A DNA stretch of 64,000 nt, taken from NCBI GenBank assembly GCA_047602185.1, contig JASGHY010000001.1, positions 124,001 through 188,000 of the forward strand. Direction: 5' to 3'. Position numbers and translations under genes: made by a program. Positions within the stretch are counted from its first letter, which is position 1. Every line of letters begins with the position of its first letter. Source of the DNA: PMP191F sp047602185 (GTDB lineage Bacteria > Bacteroidota > Bacteroidia > Chitinophagales > Chitinophagaceae). A model generated the notes under the pieces. The model was given only the letters and a program-made list of their open reading frames with translations. It ran no database searches and was not told the DNA's origin. Positions 1-8,632 of this stretch are shown one piece after another.

Positions 1-1
1 A

Positions 2-1720
2 GCTCAGTCAGGTAGTCATCGTCTCCCTTTCATAATGGATATGGTGCATAATAATCCCGGCGAAGCACCATTTGTTACCAAATACAATGATCCATCGTAT
101 CTGCAATCACAGGGCTTTACTTCCATGGTAACGCACTGGCTGGTAAACTGTGCCATCACTTACGATAGTTACGAGAAAAATATTATCCCCAAAAAGTCAG
201 AAGAACGTAAATGGATAGAAGCCAAAGCGGCAGCTATTGATAAAAAACTCGACTCCTGTGAGAAGGCCGGAATAGATGTATACCCCTTTACCGATTTTAT
301 TGTATTCCCTGAATCTGTCTGGAAAAAATATGGTGATGAGATCAGCAGTACCGGCAAGGTAGAAGGAGCCGGTGGTGCCAGTGATCGTGCGCGTAAACCT
401 AATATGCAGAGCCCGCGTACACAGGCATTATTGCGTGCGCAGATAGCTGGGATCTTTGAACGATTCCCTCAGCTGGATGGTCTTACATTACGTTTTGGTG
501 AAACTTACCTGCACGATGCTCCACACCATATGGGTGGTAGCCCGATAAGAAACGATGATGCCGGTATTGAAGATCATATTACGATGATCAACATCCTGCG
601 CGAAGAAGTATGCGTAAAAAGAAACAAAAAACTGTTTTACCGTACCTGGGATTTCGGGTATCATTTTCACACCAACCCCGATTACTATCTTGCTGTCACC
701 AATAAGATAGAACCGCATCCCAACTTGTTTTTTGTGATCAAATATCAGCAGGATGATTTTCTGAGGATGACGCCATTCAACCCCACCATTGGTATTGGTA
801 AGCACAAGCAACTGGTAGAAGCGCAATCCAGGATGGAAGTGTATGGGAAAGCATCACATCCTTACTATACAGCCAAAGGTGTTATAGATGGTTGGCCTGA
901 GACTAAATATGAAATAGCTTTTGGTAAACATGGGTTTACCGGCAAGCTCAACGACCCTGCCAATCCGCGTGGCATAAAAGATATCCTCCACCGTGGCTTA
1001 CTGCAGGGTGTCATTACATGGTCGCACGGAGGGGGATGGGATGGGCCTTACATTACCCATGAAATATGGACTGATCTCAATACCTATGTTTTATCACAAT
1101 GGGCACAGCATACTGACAGGTCAGAAGAACAGATCTTTTATGAATTTGCTGCAAAGCTTGGTCTGCAGGGGTACGAAGCGGATCTTTTCAGAAAACTGAA
1201 CCTGCTTACCATTGAGGCCGTTCGTAAAGGACAATGTAACAGCTATTCCAATAATGCAGTTTGGTGGGCCAGGGATCAGTATTTTTCAGCAGCTGGTAAC
1301 GCTGGATCTATTAAGGAGATACTCAGCAAAGGAAAGGTAAAAGAGGTACTGGCCGAGAAAGCTGAATCATCGGCTATGTGGCGGCAGATCGAAGCCCTGG
1401 CAAAACAGATTCATGTGCAGGATAGCGGTACGCAGGAAGCAATTGAAGTATCTGCTTCTTATGGCCGCATCAAGTTTGAACTGATTGAGCAGATGTGGAT
1501 CCTGATGATTGAAAATGCTCAATGGAAGGCCGGTGGCACCTTACACAAGGATGCTGTACAGCAAAGTATCCGCCGCTATGATGCGTTGTGGCAGGAGTGG
1601 AGGGCATTAAAGGCTTCCAGCAAATATTGCGCAACACTCTATACCGACAATGCCTACCGTAACAAACGTAGCGGCAGCATAGGCGAACTGGTAGATTCGT
1701 TGCGCAAACAGGTGTTATAG
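2..1720 (+). CDS. glycoside-hydrolase-like protein, 5' partial
   Basis: The reading frame is open to the left edge of the window, so the gene starts upstream; the first internal ATG (35) falls inside conserved-looking sequence. About 570 residues are visible. The middle part has the look of an (alpha/beta)8 carbohydrate-active barrel: an RFGETY strand end, a YRTWDFG strand, a VIKYQQDDF strand, then an NPTIGIG turn followed by an acidic E-x-Q segment and a WSHGGGWDGPY loop. This order resembles the catalytic barrel of alpha-glucuronidases of the GH67 type, followed by an alpha-helical C-terminal part rich in W, R and E. That family link is my inference from motif layout only; substrate unknown. 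A strong terminator follows at 1799-1841. No signal peptide can be judged because the N-terminus is missing. Confidence 0.6.
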   Translation, partial: AQSGSHRLPFIMDMVHNNPGEAPFVTKYNDPSYLQSQGFTSMVTHWLVNCAITYDSYEKNIIPKKSEERKWIEAKAAAIDKKLDSCEKAGIDVYPFTDFIVFPESVWKKYGDEISSTGKVEGAGGASDRARKPNMQSPRTQALLRAQIAGIFERFPQLDGLTLRFGETYLHDAPHHMGGSPIRNDDAGIEDHITMINILREEVCVKRNKKLFYRTWDFGYHFHTNPDYYLAVTNKIEPHPNLFFVIKYQQDDFLRMTPFNPTIGIGKHKQLVEAQSRMEVYGKASHPYYTAKGVIDGWPETKYEIAFGKHGFTGKLNDPANPRGIKDILHRGLLQGVITWSHGGGWDGPYITHEIWTDLNTYVLSQWAQHTDRSEEQIFYEFAAKLGLQGYEADLFRKLNLLTIEAVRKGQCNSYSNNAVWWARDQYFSAAGNAGSIKEILSKGKVKEVLAEKAESSAMWRQIEALAKQIHVQDSGTQEAIEVSASYGRIKFELIEQMWILMIENAQWKAGGTLHKDAVQQSIRRYDALWQEWRALKASSKYCATLYTDNAYRNKRSGSIGELVDSLRKQVL

Positions 1721-1798
1721 TCTATGCGGGAGTCGCAAATTAATGCTGATTCCCCGATACATTTTACCGATTCATCTATTTCTTAATTTAAAGCAGAT

Positions 1799-1841
1799 GC
1801 ATCACTGTAGTTTAGCATCAAACTACGGTGATGCTTTTTTT
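1799..1841 (+). terminator. rho-independent terminator overlapping next start codon
   Basis: Arms at 1799-1813 and 1820-1834 pair over 15 positions with one G-T wobble and a 6-base loop, followed by seven T (1835-1841). It would end transcription of the upstream hydrolase-like gene. The right arm contains the GTG/ATG (1828/1831) that best starts the next ORF. Confidence 0.75.
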
Positions 1842-2607
1842 ATTCCCCAAACATGTTGTTTTATCATTATGTATTCCGCTGGTGGCGTTAGCTGCGTCAG
1901 CACAGCAGAATGCGTTTGCTGGTCCCATGGTCATGAAAAATTATCCTGCTGCAGAAAAGCCGCAGTATAACGAAGAGGCCCGTACGTGGTATATCGCATG
2001 GCGTGATTCTGCTGCATTAGTGGTGAAACTGGAGATCATAGATGCTGTTCAGCAAAGGAAGATCTTAATGAATGGCATGGAGCTATGGATCGATGTAAAA
2101 GGAAAGAAGAACAAGAAAACAGGTGTAGTATTTCCCATTGCAGAAAAGCCAAAAGCGTCATCTCCACAGCAGTGGTCAGTTCCGAGTGAGAATGCTTCCG
2201 GTGAAAAAAAGAGCAATAGTGAGCAGCTTGCCAAACAGGTAGGTGCATTGCGTGAAATGCAGTTGATCGGCTTCTCTGATGAACTGAACGGAAGACAAAA
2301 CCATGAACATCCTTCAGGGCTACAAACGTCTCTGTCTGTACAGGGCGATACGCTGGTGTACATAGCAATAGTGCCTTTTAAAGTATTAGGCGTTCAGGAT
2401 GGCAATAATATAACATTTGGTATTGGCGTAATTGAGAAAGGCATTCCGTTTACGGGAGGTGGAATGGGTGGTGATGGTCCGATGATGGGAGATGGCCCTC
2501 CGCCCGGAGGCCCCCCGCCTGGTGGTATGAATGGAGGCGACGGGTCTTTTTTCCAGATGATGGAAGATAATGTATTCTGGTACAAGCTAAAAGTAACCGC
2601 GAAATAG
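1831..2607 (+). CDS. secreted protein of unknown function with Gly/Pro-rich C-terminal segment
   Basis: I do not recognise the family. The N-terminus is a convincing signal peptide (hydrophobic stretch ending ALAASAQQ), so the protein is exported. The mature part starts with charged beta-like segments (WYIAWRDSAALVVKLEI), has a lysine-rich middle, and carries near residues 205-235 a low-complexity run of GG, MGGDG and PPPGG units before a final FFWYKLKV strand. The ATG at 1831 is chosen because the only other in-frame starts are the adjoining GTG (1828) or a GTG at 1882 that would destroy the signal peptide. This start lies within the right arm and T-run of a terminator-like hairpin, so expression may depend on read-through or on RNA folding. 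No clear operon partner. Confidence 0.6.
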   Translation: MLFLFPKHVVLSLCIPLVALAASAQQNAFAGPMVMKNYPAAEKPQYNEEARTWYIAWRDSAALVVKLEIIDAVQQRKILMNGMELWIDVKGKKNKKTGVVFPIAEKPKASSPQQWSVPSENASGEKKSNSEQLAKQVGALREMQLIGFSDELNGRQNHEHPSGLQTSLSVQGDTLVYIAIVPFKVLGVQDGNNITFGIGVIEKGIPFTGGGMGGDGPMMGDGPPPGGPPPGGMNGGDGSFFQMMEDNVFWYKLKVTAK

Positions 2608-2710
2608 TTAAAGGCTCTTTACTACCCTGGGTAATTGTTTTTCGTAGTGGTTTGACGATATCCGGGGTTAGAGCATCGCATCAAACGGTGCAAGTGTGAA
2701 GAGCCTTTAA
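2608..2710. repeat. MITE-like element 1 with terminal inverted repeats
   Basis: Perfect 12-bp inverted repeats (TTAAAGGCTCTT at 2608-2619 and its complement at 2699-2710) bound about 100 bp without coding potential. Just inside the left end lies a TAGTGGTTTGACGATA segment that recurs as TAGTGGTTCGTCAATA in the neighbouring element. Ends beginning GGCTCTT recall ISL3-family transposon termini; that link is inference. The left end immediately follows the stop codon of the secreted-protein gene. Confidence 0.45.
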
Positions 2711-2862
2711 CTCTTTTTGCAGGTTATCCCAAAAAAGCGTCGTAGCAATAACAGGGCAATTCGCCGATACATTTGAGTAATTCGTATATATCCGGATTGT
2801 TTTAATGCATTAACCTGTAGTTTTATATTCACTGAAAACCACAGCAAAGATCTTTCAAAAAT

Positions 2863-2998
2863 AAAGGCTCTTCACACCTGTTTTCTTATTGTCTTTAGTG
2901 GTTCGTCAATAGGAGAGCGGGATATTCTAAACTTGATGCACCTGTTACAGGTAAGGTAAGGGTAATGGCTGCAAAAAATGAATTTGTGGAGAGCCCTT
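2863..2998. repeat. MITE-like element 2, same termini
   Basis: The left end AAAGGCTCTTCACAC (2863-2877) is the exact 15-bp complement of the right end of element 1 (2694-2708). The right end at 2984-2998 matches the inverted left end at 12 of 15 positions. There is no ORF inside. The two elements share left-end architecture, so they look like two copies of one non-autonomous family. The 150 bp between them shows nothing else I can name. Confidence 0.4.
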
Positions 2999-3033
2999 AT
3001 TTTTCATAATAGTTTTTTTGAAGGTTAAGCAAA

Positions 3034-3059
3034 AAGGGCATCCCATTAGGGATGCCCTT
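3034..3059 (-). terminator. terminator of the minus-strand lipoprotein gene
   Basis: Perfect 11-bp stem (3034-3044 with 3049-3059), 4-base loop, followed on the minus strand by a five-T run. It sits 38 bp beyond the stop codon of the lipoprotein gene at 3097. Confidence 0.8.
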
Positions 3060-3096
3060 CTTTATTTGGTGCAACAATGATGTTGACAGGTCAGGA

Positions 3097-3708
3097 TCAA
3101 TCAACAATGAACTTCTCTTCCTTCATTTTCTTATACACCACTTTAGCTGTTGCATCCATCAGCTTATCTACGTTCTGCGGGTCTACGGAAGTGGTAATGC
3201 CAGACCATACCAGTTTATCACTGTTAAACGAATACACGTTGGTTTCCACTGTAAACGTTTTGGTTGACTCATAATACCCCGGTTGGAAATAATAAGGATA
3301 CGCGTTCCAGTAATATGGCCAGAACCTGCCATAATAGCCAGGGTAGGTATTATATGTACCCGGAACATAACGGATGTCTTTATCCACGTCTGCCAGTCTC
3401 ATCACTACAGCACCATCAAAACCTTCGCTTTTCAGTTTAGCTTTTATAGCCTCTTCATTTTCTTTTGTCACATCCTTTGTAAGATAATTGTAAGAAGCAA
3501 TGCCTTTACCCTTTAGCATAGCTGCCAGCTTATCCTCTGTATTGCGTCTTACTGTTTCATTGCGGAGTAAAGCCACTACCAGTACTTTATTCAGCTTCGA
3601 TAAGTTTACGGTAACATCAGGATCACGCCATGTTTTTTCGATCCGTGCAGATGTACCGCAGCCCCAAACCATTGCTGTGATAATGGCAATTGAGATGATC
3701 TTTTTCAT
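3097..3708 (-). CDS. putative lipoprotein, DUF4136-like
   Basis: 203 residues. The N-terminus is a lipoprotein signal with the lipobox near residue 17 (AMVWGCG), so the protein is probably membrane-anchored in the envelope. The mature domain opens with a KTWRDPDV segment, followed by alternating strands and helices (KVLVVALLRNE, VRRNTEDKLAAML, DGAVVMRLADV), and then a Tyr/Pro-rich loop (about residues 120-145: TYNTYPGYYGRFWPYYW) before a strand pair ending in a helix. This plan fits DUF4136-type lipoproteins, many of which have such a Tyr-rich insertion; function unknown. It lies upstream of a terminator and downstream, on the same strand, of the dodecin gene (73 bp gap), so the two could be co-transcribed. 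Confidence 0.65.
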   Translation of the reverse strand: MKKIISIAIITAMVWGCGTSARIEKTWRDPDVTVNLSKLNKVLVVALLRNETVRRNTEDKLAAMLKGKGIASYNYLTKDVTKENEEAIKAKLKSEGFDGAVVMRLADVDKDIRYVPGTYNTYPGYYGRFWPYYWNAYPYYFQPGYYESTKTFTVETNVYSFNSDKLVWSGITTSVDPQNVDKLMDATAKVVYKKMKEEKFIVD

Positions 3709-3781
3709 AATAGGTGAGTTATATTTTACTGTGCTTATGATTCTTATACTATTCTTATGCCATCATGATCTGTTGCAATGC

Positions 3782-3982
3782 TCAATCAACCCTGAAAGAA
3801 ACCTGGCAGATCACTCCAAAACTGCTCACCTTGTTGTCTTTCACATGTGCCTTAATATCTTTAACGTACACAGAGTCAATATTGCGGACAGTTTTACCAA
3901 CTTCGGTTACTGCATTTTTAATGGCATCATCAATTCCTTTTTCAGATGAAGAAATGACTTCGATGACTTTTACAATTGACAT
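3782..3982 (-). CDS. dodecin family flavin-binding protein
   Basis: 66 residues, the usual dodecin length. It shows the family pattern: N-terminal strand MSIVKVIEV, a helix (KGIDDAIKNAVTEVGKTV), the conserved RNIDSVYVKDIKA strand, and a final strand ending in VSFRVD. Dodecins form hollow dodecamers that bind FMN, riboflavin or lumichrome and are thought to buffer free flavin and limit its photochemistry in the cytoplasm. It stands between the DUF937-OmpA gene (upstream, same strand, separated by a hairpin) and the lipoprotein gene. Family assignment is strong; the bound flavin cannot be told from sequence. Confidence 0.9.
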   Translation of the reverse strand: MSIVKVIEVISSSEKGIDDAIKNAVTEVGKTVRNIDSVYVKDIKAHVKDNKVSSFGVICQVSFRVD

Positions 3983-4014
3983 AAGATTGATTTTTGAGTG
4001 AACAGATAATAGGC

Positions 4015-4040
4015 AAACCGCCGGCAGGCCGGCGGTTTTT
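4015..4040. terminator. bidirectional-looking GC-rich terminator
   Basis: A 10-bp stem (4015-4024 with 4029-4038) with a 4-base loop. Five T follow on the plus strand, and the minus-strand arm ends in its own T run. It lies 18 bp beyond the stop codon of the DUF937-OmpA gene, so its likely role is to end that minus-strand transcript. Confidence 0.7.
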
Positions 4041-4057
4041 GTGTATTAAAGGGAGAT

Positions 4058-5284
4058 CTATTTCTTTCTCACGCTTACTGCTATCCTTCTGTCTTTTTTC
4101 CTTTCTTCATCCGGTGCATCAGCTGCAGCTTTTGCAAACTGTGATCCATATCCTTCAGGCTTTTCCAGTTGTGAAGCAGGAGTGCCTTTGCCCTTGATGG
4201 CAGCGGTTACTGATTCAGCCCTTGATTGTGATAATTTCAGGTTAGCAACACTATCACCTGTTCTGTCTGTATAACCGCCTATCTTAATGGCCGTAGTAGG
4301 GAATGCTTTAAGGATTGCCACAATGTTGTCAACCTGCTTCATGCTCTCTGCTGTAATGTTGGCACTACCTGTTTCAAAGTTCAGGTTGTCAAAATCGAAC
4401 CATACATCTTTACCCGGTTGTGATGTCGGGTCTTTCAGGAAGGTTACCAGTTGATCCTCAATGCCGCCCTTGTAGGCATCCAGTACTACTCCGTCGGGTA
4501 AGGTTACTTTAATGCTTTCCATCACCACTGTAGCAGGTGTGGTTGATATGACCGGCGTATCCGTGACCGGTGTCGTTGTTTCTGTTGCGGTAGTGCTATT
4601 GTTGTTACAACCTTTCATTAAATACCAGATAAGCAGAATGGCTGCAATGATCAGTATCAATGGCCACAACCATTTGCTGCCTCCTGATGCGGCCTGTTTT
4701 GCGCTGCTGGTAACGCCTGAAATAGCACCTGACAGTTTGCTGCCAATACTGCCCAGGCTGCCGAGACCGAGTGCTCCTGCAAGGTTCAGCCCGGATGGCA
4801 GACTGTTCAGAATGCCATCCTTTTGTTGGTTCAGGAAAGAAAGTAAGCCTCCTGAACTCATATTATTATCACTGGCATGTTTGCCCAGCACACCCAATGC
4901 GGCCGGGGCAGCCATGCTCAGCAGTGAATTAGCTGAAGTTGATTTGATGCCTGAAAAGCCGGAGATCATGCTGGTGATATTACCCAGTTTATCGCCAAAA
5001 AGGTTCCGGAGCATATCAGCGCCTTTGGCAAGAATATTATCGTTACCAAAAAATCCTCCAATGTTAGAAAGGATGCCACTGTTCATAGCATCTTTAGCCA
5101 TGCCCAGGATGCCACCTGCATCACCAGAACCGGCCTTGTTTAAAATGCCTGTCAGTACGGATGGTACAATACCGGATACTGCCTTTTGCACGTTGTTTGG
5201 ATCTTCACCCAGCATATTACTGGCTTTGCCAATCAGTTCAGTAGTAAAAAGTCCTTTTACAGAATCGAGAAGATTGAATGACAT
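4058..5284 (-). CDS. DUF937 / OmpA-domain membrane protein
   Basis: 408 residues in three parts. Residues 1 to about 200 form a Gly/Ser/Ala-rich helical domain of the DUF937 type (SVLTGILNKAGSG, AAPAALGVLGKHA). Residues 205-223 are one clear transmembrane helix (WLWPLILIIAAILLIWYLM). After a Thr-rich linker, residues 295-408 are an OmpA-like peptidoglycan-binding domain with the typical FDFDNLNFETGSA, GGYTDRTGD, LSQSRAESV and final DRRIAVSVRK motifs. The expected role is to tether a membrane to peptidoglycan, but what the DUF937 part does is unknown. The gene stands alone with a terminator beyond its stop. A long antisense ORF on the plus strand (4512-5303) is a shadow of this biased composition. 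Confidence 0.85.
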   Translation of the reverse strand: MSFNLLDSVKGLFTTELIGKASNMLGEDPNNVQKAVSGIVPSVLTGILNKAGSGDAGGILGMAKDAMNSGILSNIGGFFGNDNILAKGADMLRNLFGDKLGNITSMISGFSGIKSTSANSLLSMAAPAALGVLGKHASDNNMSSGGLLSFLNQQKDGILNSLPSGLNLAGALGLGSLGSIGSKLSGAISGVTSSAKQAASGGSKWLWPLILIIAAILLIWYLMKGCNNNSTTATETTTPVTDTPVISTTPATVVMESIKVTLPDGVVLDAYKGGIEDQLVTFLKDPTSQPGKDVWFDFDNLNFETGSANITAESMKQVDNIVAILKAFPTTAIKIGGYTDRTGDSVANLKLSQSRAESVTAAIKGKGTPASQLEKPEGYGSQFAKAAADAPDEERKKDRRIAVSVRKK

Positions 5285-5870
5285 AGGTTCTGAGTTTAAA
5301 TAATTAACAGATAGTATGGGATATGATAAAGAGTTAATATCAATAAAGCACCACCACTACAGCCACCATTTGTTTAAATTGATAATGCAGTTACTTTAAA
5401 TACATTGAACTGTGGTAGTATTTTCTAATACTACCAACTACTGATGTGTGGATGTTTACCGGGCGTGTAGCAGTTTTTTGTTTTACATGAACTCTTTGAA
5501 AAAGACTATAGGCTTAACAACGATCTTTCCAAGGTATTGGTGAGTATTGAATTGAATGATGTTCTGACAAAGGACAACTAACACACTGAGTTGATAATAT
5601 GTTCTGTGGGTAGCGGAAAATCAGGATTATAGCAGAGGATATTGGAGCTGCAAACTTGCTGTTTAGTTTGTAGTAAATAATATTATTAAGAATTCAACAA
5701 TTATTGTCAGGATAAAACAAGGAACGTGGTACTGGATTGATGGAATGATCTGCAGATGAAAATTGACTCAGAAGTGCTACGTAACAGAGAAGGGTTAAAA
5801 GTATAGAGCCTTATTAAAGGTATGGTATTCTGTTTTTGTTTTCAAAAAAAATATTAATGTAAGTATCAAT
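5285..5870. other. AT-rich intergenic region with one perfect hairpin
   Basis: About 590 bp without a plausible gene or mosaic repeat. The only clear structure is a perfect 10-bp inverted repeat with a 4-base loop (5413-5422 and 5427-5436) that lacks a T-run, so it is not an obvious terminator. The promoter of the DUF937-OmpA gene should lie in the first 150 bp, but I see no clear -33/-7 pair. Confidence 0.4.
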
Positions 5871-5910
5871 AACAAGAGGCTGTTTCCTCTTGAGAAAACA
5901 GCCTCTTGTT
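5871..5910 (-). terminator. terminator of the first aldo/keto reductase gene
   Basis: A perfect 15-bp inverted repeat (5871-5885 and 5896-5910) with a 10-base loop, 27 bp beyond the stop codon of the minus-strand reductase gene. Confidence 0.7.
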
Positions 5911-5937
5911 AACTTTTCAACTTGTAATGCCTATAAC

Positions 5938-6921
5938 TTAATTGTTCACCAGCTTCATGCCTGCTTCACTGTAACGTTTACCTGTGTCCGGGTATTTTGC
6001 TAACACTTCTTCAATGTCCTTAATATCCTTGTCAGTAAGTGTTACACCTACAGCAGCTGCATTCTCTTCCAGGTATTTTATTTTTTTAGTTCCCGGAATA
6101 GGGATGATGTCATCTCCCTGTGCCAGTACCCATGCTAATGCCAGTTGTGCCGGTGTACATTTCTTTGCACTGGCCAGTGCTGCAAATGCATTTACCAGTT
6201 GCACATTATTATCCCAGTGGCTTCCTTCAAAACGCGGCAACGTTCTGCGAAAATCATTATCAGCTAATAATGTTTTATCGTTTACTGTTGCAGTTACCAG
6301 GCCACGTGCCAGCGGACTATAAGGTATAAATGTGATACCCAGTTCGCGGATAACAGGCAGAATATCATCTTCTGCATCGCGTGTAAGCAGGGAATATTCG
6401 CTTTGCAGTGCGGTGATAGGGTGCACTGCATGTGCTTTGCGGATAGATGCAGCAGAAGCTTCAGATAAACCAAGATATTTTACTTTACCTTCTTTTACCA
6501 GTTCAGCCATAGCGCCTACCATCTCTTCTACCGGTACATTGGGGTCAATGCGGTGAGCATAATAAAGATCAATAGTGTCGATCTTTAAACGTTTCAGGCT
6601 TTTTTCAACAGCCTGTTTTAAATATGCTGGTGAACCATCGAAATAATAAGTGCCGTCATCGCGCCAGCGAAAACCAAATTTGGTAGCCAGGAAGATCTTA
6701 TCCCTGTTAGGTACCAGTACTTTAGAGATCAGCTCTTCATTATGTCCGTTGCCGTACATATCGGCCGTATCCCAGAAGTTGATACCCAGCTCCAGCGCCC
6801 TGTTCAGTGTTTTAACTGAATCCTCATCGTTAATAGGGCCATAGGCAAAACTCATACCCATGCAGCCCAATCCAACTGCAGATAGTTTTTCGCCTGTGTT
6901 GCCAAGGTTTCTGTATTTCAT
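5938..6921 (-). CDS. aldo/keto reductase
   Basis: 327 residues, normal for the superfamily of NADPH-dependent cytosolic carbonyl reductases with a TIM-barrel fold. The N-terminal GLGCMGMS motif and the catalytic tetrad are all present: Asp51 and Tyr56 in FWDTADMYGNG, Lys81 in LATKFGF and His123 in YYAHRIDP. The cofactor-binding end is seen as PIPGTKKIKYLEEN near residue 275. The pattern is closest to the perakine-reductase/YghZ-like branch (AKR13-like) that acts on small aldehydes or ketones; the substrate cannot be told. It is a single-gene unit with its own terminator. A second, only distantly similar reductase is encoded upstream on the same strand, beyond a 500-bp gap mostly filled with mosaic repeat. 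Confidence 0.9.
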   Translation of the reverse strand: MKYRNLGNTGEKLSAVGLGCMGMSFAYGPINDEDSVKTLNRALELGINFWDTADMYGNGHNEELISKVLVPNRDKIFLATKFGFRWRDDGTYYFDGSPAYLKQAVEKSLKRLKIDTIDLYYAHRIDPNVPVEEMVGAMAELVKEGKVKYLGLSEASAASIRKAHAVHPITALQSEYSLLTRDAEDDILPVIRELGITFIPYSPLARGLVTATVNDKTLLADNDFRRTLPRFEGSHWDNNVQLVNAFAALASAKKCTPAQLALAWVLAQGDDIIPIPGTKKIKYLEENAAAVGVTLTDKDIKDIEEVLAKYPDTGKRYSEAGMKLVNN

Positions 6922-7020
6922 GTCTTAAAATTTATACAGTAAAAGTACTTTTTGTACCAGCTTCCCTGCTTGTCCTTTTCAAACGGATGATTGTATAATT
7001 CAAACAAGGCTATGCAAAAT

Positions 7021-7426
7021 GCCGAACGCTTAGCGCCCAACGCAAAAAACGGGTTGTAAGTTTTAAGTTATAGGTTATAAGTTTAAGGCACAAGGTTCAA
7101 GGAAGTACAGTTGACAAGTTGAAAGGTTGATAAGTTAACAGGGAAGTACGAAATAAGAAGTACGAAGTACGGGAGCAAAATATCGAATGCTGAATTTTGA
7201 ATGTCGAATTTCGAAGGAAAGACAGGAAGAAAGTTGGCAGTTGACAGTTTGCAGTTAACGAAACTGCTTTGCTGCTTTGCGAGCCTTTGCAGTCTTTGCG
7301 TGAAACCTCAAACTTCAGAACCCGAAACATCAAACCCGAAACTCGAAACAGTACTGCCGATTGCCGTCTGCCAATTCACGTTTCCCCAACCCGAAACTCA
7401 AAACACGACACTCGAAACAGTACGAC
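7021..7426. repeat. mosaic intergenic repeat block A (reverse orientation)
   Basis: Chain of degenerate micro-tandem modules: (GTTATAAGTTTA)n, AAGGCACAAGG, GTTGACAAGTTG, GAAGTACGAAATAAG, AAAATATCGAATG, TTGGCAGTTGAC, CTTTGCGAGCC, CGAAACTCGAAACAG and GCCGATTGCCGTCTGCC. It is one of the most complete blocks and ends directly at the stop codon of the next gene (7427). The 100 bp between this block and the first reductase gene holds nothing else visible. Confidence 0.85.
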
Positions 7427-8380
7427 TTATTTCCATTCGCTCGCCTTATCCAATGTATCAACCGCCTGTTTATCCAGCTGCAATGACGCTGCCTGTATCA
7501 GTGATTGCAATTGCTCAATACTGGTCGCGCTGGCAATAGGAGCAGCTACCGACGGACGTGCAATAAGCCATGCAAGCGCTACGCTGGCAGGCGTGCTGTT
7601 ATAGCGGGCTGCAACTTCATCCAATGCTTTCAGGATAGCCAGGCCACGGGGATTGAGATAAGCTTTTACGCCACCACCACGTACACTTTTATTCAGGTCG
7701 GCTTCGCTACGGTATTTGCCTGTAAGAAAACCTGATGCGAGCGCATAATAATTGATCACGCCAAGCTTGTTGTCAAGGCAGATCTTTTCCAGTTCTTTCT
7801 CAAATACTTCGCGGTCGTATAGGTTATAATGTGGCTGAAATGTCTGGTAAGCGGCATAGCCATGTTTCCTGCTGGCTTCCAGTGAAGCGACCAAACGTGC
7901 AGGGGATAGGTTAGAAGCGCCGATCCATCTTACTTTTCCTTCTTTGATCAACTGGGTATAAGCGTCCAGTGTTTCTTCAACGGGTGTTGTGTCATCATCC
8001 CAGTGAGTTTGATAGAGGTCGATATAATCAGTTTGCAGGCGTTGCAACGAGTCTTCAACAGCACGCAGGATGTATTTTTTAGAAATGTCTTTTTTGCCCT
8101 GGCCCATGTCGGAACCTACTTTAGTGGCAATGATCACTTTACTGCGGTTGCCACGTTGCTTTACCCAGTTGCCGATGATAGCTTCAGATTCACCGCCTTT
8201 ATTACCGGGCACCCATCTTGAATAAACGTCTGCGGTGTCTATAAGATTAAAGCCTGCAGCAGTAAAAGCATCCAGCAGTTCAAAAGATCTTTTCTCATCA
8301 ACTGTCCAGCCGAATATATTACCACCAAATGTTACCGGAGCCACTTTCAGGTCGCTATTGCCTAATTGTCTGTAGTTCAT
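7427..8380 (-). CDS. aldo/keto reductase
   Basis: 317 residues; a second NADPH-dependent aldo/keto reductase. The tetrad is intact: Asp48 and Tyr53 (LIDTADVYSRW), Lys87 (IIATKVG) and His126 (YQTHWDDD). The C-terminal half carries WIGASNLSP and a cofactor-binding PIASATSIEQL segment. The W-x-P-G-N-K-G-G-E-S insertion after the Tyr is typical of the branch close to E. coli Tas/YajO-type enzymes. Substrate unknown. The gene has no near operon partner: mosaic repeat lies on both sides, and the stop codon directly touches block A. The sequence differs clearly from the reductase at 5938, so this is not a recent duplication. Confidence 0.9.
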   Translation of the reverse strand: MNYRQLGNSDLKVAPVTFGGNIFGWTVDEKRSFELLDAFTAAGFNLIDTADVYSRWVPGNKGGESEAIIGNWVKQRGNRSKVIIATKVGSDMGQGKKDISKKYILRAVEDSLQRLQTDYIDLYQTHWDDDTTPVEETLDAYTQLIKEGKVRWIGASNLSPARLVASLEASRKHGYAAYQTFQPHYNLYDREVFEKELEKICLDNKLGVINYYALASGFLTGKYRSEADLNKSVRGGGVKAYLNPRGLAILKALDEVAARYNSTPASVALAWLIARPSVAAPIASATSIEQLQSLIQAASLQLDKQAVDTLDKASEWK

Positions 8381-8419
8381 GAAATCTATTTTTAGGATGA
8401 ATATTTAAATGAAGACGCA

Positions 8420-8526
8420 AGCAAGTACGAAATACGAAGTTATAAGTACGGGATGCTACTGTGTTTACTCGTGGCTCGTAGCTCAAAGCTCGCAGCTTGT
8501 ATTTCGGCGCTTTCGCCGACTCACGT
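8420..8526. repeat. mosaic intergenic repeat block B (short, reverse)
   Basis: Shows the AAGTACGAAATACGAAG and GCTCGTAGCTCAAAGCTCG modules followed by a TTTCGGCGCTTTCGCC palindrome-like stretch. Same vocabulary as block A but much shorter. Confidence 0.75.
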
Positions 8527-8576
8527 TCCTTTCTCTTATAACACATCTAACCGCTACTGGTTTATTTCCTGGAATA

Positions 8577-8611
8577 AAAAAACGGGTAACACTCTTAAAG
8601 AATGCCACCCG
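8577..8611 (-). terminator. terminator of the efflux operon
   Basis: On the minus strand an imperfect hairpin (outer CGGGT/ACCCG stem at 8583-8587 and 8607-8611, inner 6-bp stem) is followed by a run of seven T (8576-8582). It lies 22 bp after the adaptor stop codon. Confidence 0.65.
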
Positions 8612-8632
8612 CTTTTCATATAGCAGATTACT

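Noticed and set aside
4512..5303. 263-residue open frame on the plus strand
   Set aside because: It is fully antisense to the DUF937-OmpA gene, whose biased Gly/Ser/Ala codons keep the opposite frame open; the translation has no domain-like pattern.
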